This document shows positions 58,645-64,000 of a DNA stretch of 64,000 nt, in pieces. Numbering within the stretch: the first letter of the stretch is position 1; each line of letters starts with the position of its first letter. Position numbers and translations under genes: made by a program. The DNA lies in assembly GCF_900111585.1 (NCBI RefSeq), contig NZ_FOHI01000008.1:43579-107578 (forward strand), read 5' to 3'. The DNA is from Nitrosospira multiformis (GTDB lineage Bacteria > Pseudomonadota > Gammaproteobacteria > Burkholderiales > Nitrosomonadaceae). The notes under the pieces were generated by a model. It did no database searches. It had not been told where the DNA came from and was given only the letters and a program-made list of their open reading frames with translations.

Positions 58645-59088
58645 TTAATACCTAATACTTCGAAGAACTTCAGCTCTTTCTTCCTCTTGTTTAATCCTCC
58701 GCTGTATTTCTTCCCTTTGCTTGCGATCAGCTTCATCCAAACCTTGTTTTATTTTTCTTATATATAAGGTGTTCGCCACTGGGAGCCACACGTTAAAGTA
58801 ATCGATAACCTGCTGAACTTCATTTTTATTAGCTGGTATCTTTGCATAACCGCCTCCAAAATCACCGGAAAATATAAAGCTGTCAGGCCCTTTCCCCGCC
58901 ACTGATATATAGCTCCCCATATTCCTAAGTGCTGAAATCCACGTGGGATTGGGGTAGTGATTCAAACGGATAGAAAGATGGCCGCCATCCCAATCGACAC
59001 CTACAATTTTCATGGGGTCAATAGCGAGTGGATAATCAATGTCACTTACAGGTATGACCGTCTTTTTTAGCACGCTTAATTTCTGCAT
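58645..59088 (-). CDS. C-terminal part of a split Ser/Thr kinase
   Basis: A 147-codon frame from ATG 59088 (MQKLSVLKKTVIPVSDIDYP). Its reading frame is open further upstream and continues the kinase: PSPHSRYSDIDELKKELIVRG then AEHVSMQKL, exactly the usual end of a kinase lobe. So it is the downstream part of the kinase gene, separated by an apparent one-base deletion near 59168. It has a WDGGHLSIRLNHYPNP beta-rich domain and a Lys/Glu helical tail (RRIKQEEERAEVLRS). It may still be translated separately from this ATG. Confidence 0.6.
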   Translation of the reverse strand: MQKLSVLKKTVIPVSDIDYPLAIDPMKIVGVDWDGGHLSIRLNHYPNPTWISALRNMGSYISVAGKGPDSFIFSGDFGGGYAKIPANKNEVQQVIDYFNVWLPVANTLYIRKIKQGLDEADRKQREEIQRRIKQEEERAEVLRSIRY

Positions 59089-59108
59089 TGAAACATGCTC
59101 AGCTCCCC

Positions 59109-59891
59109 TTACAATAAGCTCTTTCTTAAGCTCATCAATATCGCTATACCGGGAATGTGGACTTGGTGCAACATTTTTTCAACGATAAGATCGAGGTACG
59201 AATATTCTTCCGATACGGATTTAATCGTTTTGTAGCCTGTACCGTGTGCTATCTCGGTTGTGAATAGTTCGTTTAGTATTAGCCCGAGCGCGTAAATATC
59301 AGCTCTTTTATCGATTTTTTTCCCTTTAGCTTTTTGCTCAGGTGCTGCATATTGAAAATTCGCCAAACGGGTCCCATCTTTTGTTTCAACAGCTGTGTAA
59401 ATCTCATCTTCCTCAAACTCGGCGATTCCAAAGTCAGCAATTACTACATCGTTATCTGCACCGTTCCCATTCGTTAGTATATTTTCTGGTTTTAAGTCTC
59501 GATGTGTTATTCCCAGTTTGTGAGCAGCATCAAGGCCATTCAATACCTTTTGAAACACCTCAAACGACCGCGCTGGGGATAATTTTCCTACTAACCTGCG
59601 AATTGATCCGCTGTAAAGCGGCATTACGAAGAATGGTGCACCTTCCTCAGTTAACCCATGATCCACTACGGTGATTATGTTGGGATGCGTATTACGACTG
59701 CAGAAAGTATATTCATTTTTAAACCGCTTCAGTTTTTCTGCGTTTGCTTTACTCGGGTCGAGCACCTTAATTGCTACTAGCGCCCCTCCCTCTGTTTCTG
59801 CCCGATAAACTATGCCCGCGCCTCCTTCACCGATACAATCTCTAACCGTATAGGAAGCAAACGCAGTTCTTACTTGTTTTAGTTTCTTCAT
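59109..59891 (-). CDS. Ser/Thr protein kinase, N-terminal lobes, frame-shifted at the 3' end
   Basis: About 260 residues from ATG 59891 (MKKLKQVRTAF). A Hanks-type kinase with Gly loop GEGGAGIVY (21-29), ATP Lys42, catalytic HRDLKPEN (130-137, Asp132), DFG (153-155) and APE (183-185); every catalytic residue is kept. The last codons, after KML, read HQVHIPGIAILMSL and are out of frame; the true continuation lies in the next frame. An extended start at 59972 is less likely. It belongs to phage/defence-type kinases with a C-terminal extension. Activity of the broken form is uncertain. Confidence 0.8.
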   Translation of the reverse strand: MKKLKQVRTAFASYTVRDCIGEGGAGIVYRAETEGGALVAIKVLDPSKANAEKLKRFKNEYTFCSRNTHPNIITVVDHGLTEEGAPFFVMPLYSGSIRRLVGKLSPARSFEVFQKVLNGLDAAHKLGITHRDLKPENILTNGNGADNDVVIADFGIAEFEEDEIYTAVETKDGTRLANFQYAAPEQKAKGKKIDKRADIYALGLILNELFTTEIAHGTGYKTIKSVSEEYSYLDLIVEKMLHQVHIPGIAILMSLRKSLL

Positions 59892-60107
59892 GTATTCATC
59901 TCTGCCGCATCTAGAAATGCGATTGCTGGAAATTCTTTTCATTGACGGTTGCAGCCTGGACGTGACCTGCATCTGCTAGTAACGCAATCAGCTCGTCAAA
60001 CCAATGCGAAAAAGACAAATTCGGACTACCGCACACTGTGGCATGTTGATAGTTGTTAGTAAGCTATTGAGTGATCCTGCACGATTTACCGAAGTTGTTG
60101 ATTTTGA

Positions 60108-60293
60108 CTACTTGTGCTTGTTATCTTTTGGTTTTGACTCTCTCTGGTAAGCCTCAATCGCTTCAACAGCCTCCTTCAGCTCAGCCAGCGTAACGCTTGG
60201 ATTTTTGGCGGCCATAGCGAGGAGAATCTCTCCGTCTCGAAGGAAGAGACGCGCGAAAAATCCCTTTTCAACCCCCTGATTAGAATGCCGCAA
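60108..60293 (-). CDS. Small helical protein, unrecognised
   Basis: A 61-codon frame. The C-terminal half (NPSVTLAELKEAVEAIEAYQ) is a plausible amphipathic helix, with a Lys-rich end. The start and ribosome site are weak. It precedes the kinase gene by about 216 bases on the same strand and could be co-transcribed. No family recognised. Confidence 0.4.
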   Translation of the reverse strand: MRHSNQGVEKGFFARLFLRDGEILLAMAAKNPSVTLAELKEAVEAIEAYQRESKPKDNKHK

Positions 60294-60360
60294 ATCCCGC
60301 CTGACTGCTAGGAGGAAGTCCTCTGATTAAAGAGACTTGAGCTACTCTGGATTTATTTTG

Positions 60361-60820
60361 ATCTAATAGGAAACTATGGAAAGCCAAATAAGAACAATAC
60401 CCTCCCGGACTTCACCAATCCAGTCATAGCAGCTAGAGCGTGGGCCGATGAGGTAGAAGCAAAACAAGCCGCATTGGTTCAACTTGAAGCAGCCAAGCCT
60501 TCAGTGGAGTTCGTCCAGAAATATGCTGAGGCTGAGTCAACCAAGTGCCTTGGGGATGTAGCCAAGGTACTCGGCCATAAACCCCATTCGTTCTCCAAGA
60601 TGCTGGCCTCCGATGGGGTCATCTTCAAGCGGGACGAGTGGGGATTCCTACGCAAGCTCACCTCGATGCTGGACGGTTCGTGGTTAGGGTCGGGGTGAGA
60701 CATAGGTTCGCCTTCAATCAAATCAGGGTGACACCTAAGGGAGTTATCTGGCTTGCCAAGCGGTATGGCGGGTGGTTTTTGATCGATGAAAAACTTCAAG
60801 ATGCCCTGAGACTCAATTAG
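60361..60820 (+). pseudogene. Phage antirepressor (KilAC domain), frameshifted
   Basis: Three frames join to rebuild a KilAC-type antirepressor. The first gives NTLPDFTN; after a lost base near 60421 comes VIAARAWADEVEAKQAALVQ with VQLEAAKPSVEFVQKYAEAE and DVAKVLGHKPHSFSKMLASD; after a second shift near 60632 it continues AHLDAGRFVVRVGVRHRFAF and VTPKGVIWLAKRYG. The N-terminal Bro/KilA part is absent. A typical prophage gene, so it dates the region as phage-derived. Near the right boundary of the island. Confidence 0.75.
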
Positions 60821-61281
60821 ATACCCTACAGTTAATTATCAGCTCTTTCCCATACCCTTGCCTAGGAAGACTCAATATCGTTTATCCTAGAGATTCCTGG
60901 AGAGTCACTTCTGAGAAAGAAGCTCCCGTGTGGTACTTTCTTTAATCTTCCACCCCAAGAACTAGCATCAATGCGGGATTTTAGTGACAGTTAGAGTGCC
61001 TTATGCCTCTCAACAACACCAATATTTTATTCGGTAGTCTTCGCGCGGGGGATCGTGCTTCCTCTTGCTGCCTTTCAGCAATCTGTGTCGAAAGGCCGTA
61101 CCAAGGTCCAATAGTAAAACGCTCTGATGCGATTATCATGGAGCACTGGAAACTCTTGCTGGCGTGAGGAATTAGGCTGTATCGGGCCAAGAGGGAAGAG
61201 TTTTACCTGGACCTGCTCCTATCACTAACAGGCCCTGGCCCAGGAGACTTTGCTTGATAAACCAATAATAGGCAGCTGAAG
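60821..61281. other. Right end of the island and following spacer
   Basis: About 460 bases with no supported gene. It contains the near-copy of the tRNA-Thr 3' end at 61006-61021. No integrase remnant was recognised. Confidence 0.5.
61006..61021. repeat. Putative right att site
   Basis: CCTCTCAACAACACCA differs from the tRNA-Thr 3' end at one base (G to A in the acceptor stem). Similarity ends sharply on both sides. Confidence 0.6.
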
Positions 61282-61560
61282 ATGAATGACCTGATAACTT
61301 ACGATCAAGCGTACGATCTCGCGAATATACTGATCAAGAAGGCGACCAAAGAGGAATTGGCGGAGTGCGCGCGACTGCTTGCATTAAACCTTGCTCACCA
61401 TCAGGTGAAACACGGAGAGATAGCAGTAATAGATACCTTAACCTTGCTGCGCTCATTTGAGTGTACCGAGGAACACCTGAATGTGTTAATGGAAGGCATG
61501 TTGAATCTGATAGGCGTGCTGGTAAACGTCTGCGGTGGGGTAGGGCAGGCGAAACATTGA
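61282..61560 (+). CDS. Small helical protein, unrecognised
   Basis: A 92-residue all-helical protein (MNDLITYDQAYDLANILIKK, EELAECARLLALNLAHHQVK) with a Cys-containing, hydrophobic C terminus (LIGVLVNVCGGVGQ). No signal peptide. It starts about 260 bases outside the right att copy. No family recognised; the smooth amphipathic pattern supports a real gene. Confidence 0.55.
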   Translation: MNDLITYDQAYDLANILIKKATKEELAECARLLALNLAHHQVKHGEIAVIDTLTLLRSFECTEEHLNVLMEGMLNLIGVLVNVCGGVGQAKH

Positions 61561-61571
61561 CGTTTGTGCTC

Positions 61572-61585
61572 AGTAAGCGCTTACT
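61572..61585. promoter_or_regulatory. 14-base perfect palindrome upstream of the MFS gene
   Basis: AGTAAGCGCTTACT is fully self-complementary, 162 bases before ATG 61734. TTGACG (61557-61562) precedes it. A dimeric repressor operator is plausible. Confidence 0.45.
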
Positions 61586-61621
61586 TCACATGAATAGCGG
61601 CTGCTGAACCCTGCTATGGCT

Positions 61622-61640
61622 GAGTATTTCCAGAATACTC
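61622..61640 (+). promoter_or_regulatory. Hairpin upstream of the MFS gene
   Basis: GAGTATT (61622-61628) and AATACTC (61634-61640) form a 7-bp stem with the loop TCCAG, just before the alternative GTG start at 61650. Confidence 0.35.
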
Positions 61641-61733
61641 GGGTATCATGTGAGCCACATCTATCCCCAGGTAATTAGGGGGCTGAACGAGAGCGAATCA
61701 GGCCCGCAAGGGTATCACACCATATTGGATTTC

Positions 61734-63068
61734 ATGCAGGTACAAGATAAGTCCCGATACCTCGCTCCTGGGGTAAGCCGACGTGAAGTCTGGTCATGGG
61801 CAATGTTCGACTTCGCGAATTCAGGCTACACCACCGTTGTGATTACCGCCATTTTTAACGCCTATTTTGTGGCGGTGGTGGCGAATAATGAAGCGTGGGG
61901 AACGTTTGCCTGGACAGCAGCGTTGGCGGTGTCTTATGCGCTTATTATGGTGACTGCGCCAGTGATAGGCGCTTATGCTGATGCATATGCGATGAAGAAG
62001 CCTTTGCTGCTGGTGAGCACAATCGGTTGCGTGCTTTTTACCGCATTGCTTTACTTTGTCGGTCCGGGCGATCTGATGCTGGCCGTGGTATTGATCGTGC
62101 TAAGTAACTTTTTCTTCAGCAGCGGCACGAATTTGATTTCAGCTTTTCTGCCGGAGCTCGCCCACGGCGAGGCATTGGGAAAGGTTTCCGGGTGGGGCTG
62201 GAGTTTCGGCTATATTGGCGGGCTGATCAGCCTGGGAGTGTCGTTGGCTTACGTGACTTGGGCACAAGGCCAGGGCAGGCCTGCAGAGCAGTTCGTTCCG
62301 GGCGCAATGCTTATAACGGCCGGCCTTTTCGCGATTTCAAGCATACCGACTTTTCTCTTTCTCAAGGAACGTGGGCTGCCGCAGTCGCATCCAGCGGAAC
62401 GCCATGTCGTCCGCGAAGCATTTGCCCGCTTGCTTGTCACATTCCATCATGTGCGCGATTTTCGCGACCTCGTACGCTTTCTCGCATGTATCGTGTTTTA
62501 CCAGGCGGGCATTCAGACCGTGATTACTTTAGCCGCCATCTATGCGCAGCAGGTAATGGGCTTTGATACCGGCGATACCATGTTTCTGGTTCTGGTTGTC
62601 AACATTACGGCATCGATCGGTGCGTTCGCCTTTGGCAATATCCAGGACAGAATCGGCCATATTCCCACCATCGCGCTGACCCTCGGAGGCTGGATTGTAA
62701 TGGTGTTGCTGGCATGGATGGCTGCGACACGCCCCATGTTCTGGCTTGCTGCCAATGTCGCCGGCCTTTGCCTGGGAGCGTCACAATCGGCAGGGCGCGC
62801 ACTGATAGGCTATCTCAGTCCGGATGCGAGACGCGCCGAATTTTTCGGACTGTGGGGACTTGCAGTCAATTTATCCTCGATACTCGGTCCGATCACGTAT
62901 GGGATCGTGAGCTGGATTTCCGGGGGCGACCACCGGCTGGCCATGTTGATTACCGGCAGCTATTTTATTATTGGCTTGATGATATTGATGAGCATCGATA
63001 TACAGCGGGGACGGCAAGCCGCACTGAGCATCAGTCCTCCAGGGGAGAGCCTTACAGGGAATCACTGA
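61734..63068 (+). CDS. UMF1-type MFS transporter
   Basis: About 444 residues from ATG 61734; a GTG at 61650 would add 28. It has twelve membrane helices of the UMF1/Atg22-like major facilitator group (VSRREVWSWAMFDFANSGYTT is diagnostic, GKVSGWGWSFGYIGGLISL mid-protein, and AGRALIGYLSPDARRAEFFG). Substrate unknown; some members are proposed effluxers. Stands alone, with palindromes upstream. Confidence 0.9.
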   Translation: MQVQDKSRYLAPGVSRREVWSWAMFDFANSGYTTVVITAIFNAYFVAVVANNEAWGTFAWTAALAVSYALIMVTAPVIGAYADAYAMKKPLLLVSTIGCVLFTALLYFVGPGDLMLAVVLIVLSNFFFSSGTNLISAFLPELAHGEALGKVSGWGWSFGYIGGLISLGVSLAYVTWAQGQGRPAEQFVPGAMLITAGLFAISSIPTFLFLKERGLPQSHPAERHVVREAFARLLVTFHHVRDFRDLVRFLACIVFYQAGIQTVITLAAIYAQQVMGFDTGDTMFLVLVVNITASIGAFAFGNIQDRIGHIPTIALTLGGWIVMVLLAWMAATRPMFWLAANVAGLCLGASQSAGRALIGYLSPDARRAEFFGLWGLAVNLSSILGPITYGIVSWISGGDHRLAMLITGSYFIIGLMILMSIDIQRGRQAALSISPPGESLTGNH

Positions 63069-63230
63069 TAAGCAATCACCCTGCAGGCTCCACGCAGCCA
63101 GACTTTCCATTTCAGCTGCCTGTTATCTCTTTTTTGAGTCTGGCGCCATTGTCGCCGGTTTATCTGCGTTTATTCTATATAAACGCAGATATCCGTCGTT
63201 CCATCCCTTGCTGACCTCGCGGCTGGATAA

Positions 63231-63782
63231 TCAGTGATGCATGTGGTGATTATGATCGCCGCCCTGGTTCCCGCTTTGGCCGTGCGACCCATGGCCGCTG
63301 TGATTTCCGTGGCCGGCGTGGTCGCCATGACCCTCTTCTGATTTTTTATCGCTCTTTTTCTGCGAATCCTTTGCCGCAGCCTTCAATGGAGTGAACCGGG
63401 CGGATTGCGCCTCTTGTTCCGGCAATTTGACAAATACGACGACTACCGTGTCCGGGGTCAGGACGAAATCTCCCGTTCCTTTCATCATGTTATTTCCCGC
63501 CGGTTCGAGCTTTATGGAAATTTTCGGCTTGGCTTTACCGACCTGAAATGCCGCCTTGCCCACGCCTCCTTCTGTGTTGATCTGAGCATCTGCATGATCT
63601 GTTACATAAACCGTCAATTCTTTATCTTTGGTTACAAGCTCCAGATGATAGGGTCCCGCCATACGCATCTGCCCGCCGTGGGGCGCGGCATGAGTCTCGA
63701 AATATTCGTCGGTATGCGCCGAGGCGGGCAATGACACGGCCAGAACAGCACTCGTCAAGACCATGACCATCGATTTAATCAT
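63231..63782 (-). CDS. Secreted His-rich protein
   Basis: A 183-residue protein from ATG 63782, preceded by AAGGAG. The signal peptide ends near ASA/HTDE (about 23). A beta-rich periplasmic domain of about 100 residues (AAPHGGQMRMAGPYHLELV) follows, then a Lys/Glu linker and a tail of HGDHAGHGNHSGHG type ending HNHHMHH. The His tail suggests Cu, Zn or Ni binding in the periplasm; the domain resembles small proteins beside heavy-metal efflux pumps. A longer start at 63833 is less likely. Confidence 0.75.
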   Translation of the reverse strand: MIKSMVMVLTSAVLAVSLPASAHTDEYFETHAAPHGGQMRMAGPYHLELVTKDKELTVYVTDHADAQINTEGGVGKAAFQVGKAKPKISIKLEPAGNNMMKGTGDFVLTPDTVVVVFVKLPEQEAQSARFTPLKAAAKDSQKKSDKKSEEGHGDHAGHGNHSGHGSHGQSGNQGGDHNHHMHH

Positions 63783-63890
63783 TTGCTCTACTCCTTGTAG
63801 GTACGAATTGAAGAATTGTAATGCGTGCCCCATCTCGGGAACCGTATTGCTGCTTGCTTCTCTTACTTGAATTGCTCTTACTTCTCTTCC

Positions 63891-64000
63891 TCAAAGTTTT
63901 CCGGAATCCCCCTCGGCGTATTTTTGCTTTCCGGGTGTATTGCCCCGGTTTTCCATGCGCCTGAGCCTGAAGGGCTGGTACATGCCTGTCGAAGGGAAGT
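63891..64000 (-). CDS. Possible 3' end of a gene cut by the window edge
   Basis: A minus-strand frame stays open from the edge to a TGA at 63891 and reads PSTGMYQPFRLRRMENRG. It lies 108 bases before the His-rich gene. The other frames are also open over this short span, so coding status is weakly supported. Confidence 0.25.
   Translation of the reverse strand, partial: FPSTGMYQPFRLRRMENRGNTPGKQKYAEGDSGKL

Noticed and set aside
60003..60149. Short plus-strand ORF (MRKRQIRTTAH...) between the kinase and the small ORF
   Set aside because: 48 codons, no ribosome site, overlaps the better minus-strand frame.

Overview
The window looks like a chromosomal segment of a betaproteobacterium, most likely Nitrosomonadaceae and Nitrosospira-like. 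That is inferred from gene order (tol-pal-cpoB followed by queE/queC, yebC-ruvCAB-ybgC-tolQ, ftsYEX-rpoH opposite an M16 peptidase pair, mlaFEDCB-yadGH-ibaG, accBC with aroQ), two small c-type cytochromes and a PEP-CTERM protein. No rRNA, ammonia-oxidation gene or other taxonomic marker is present, so the genus is inference.

Layout. Positions 1-3365 hold a large hybrid sensor kinase on the minus strand, followed by an apparently gene-free stretch to 4219. From 4220 to 10067 a plus-strand block carries ybeZ/phoH, ybeY, corC, a pyrophosphatase-like gene, uup and two secreted cytochromes c. On the minus strand, pyrD-rnfB-nth-DUF1841 form a tight operon (13142 to 10250). A secreted TPR protein is encoded at 13310-14245. 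From 27289 down to 14271 lies one long minus-strand run: thiO, yebC, ruvC, ruvA, ruvB, ybgC, tolQ, tolR, tolA, tolB, pal, cpoB, queE, queC, aat, bpt. It joins Holliday-junction processing, envelope constriction, queuosine precursor synthesis and N-degron tagging.

An accessory patch follows a tRNA-Lys (27452-27527). It holds an RHH protein, an unrecognised protein, a PEP-CTERM protein, a decayed serine recombinase, an SRPBCC protein, a 26-residue membrane peptide with a strong Shine-Dalgarno, and a small secreted protein. Housekeeping genes resume with yheT, dnaE, yggS, then (minus) yfhL-type ferredoxin, coaD, rsmD and two M16 peptidases, then (plus) ftsY, ftsE, ftsX, rpoH. Next come (minus) ibaG, yadH, yadG, mlaB, mlaC, mlaD, mlaE, mlaF, a zinc-ribbon protein, prmA, accC, accB and aroQ.

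The most unusual region starts at a tRNA-Thr (56286-56361). A near-copy of the last 16 bases of this tRNA recurs at 61006-61021, so 56346-61021 looks like a 4.7-kb integrated element. It carries a DUF4062 protein, a Ser/Thr protein kinase split by an apparent one-base deletion, a small ORF and a frameshifted phage KilAC antirepressor. No intact integrase is visible. The DUF4062 plus kinase pair resembles defence or signalling cargo, but the kinase and the antirepressor are broken. The window ends with a UMF1-type MFS transporter and a His-rich secreted protein.
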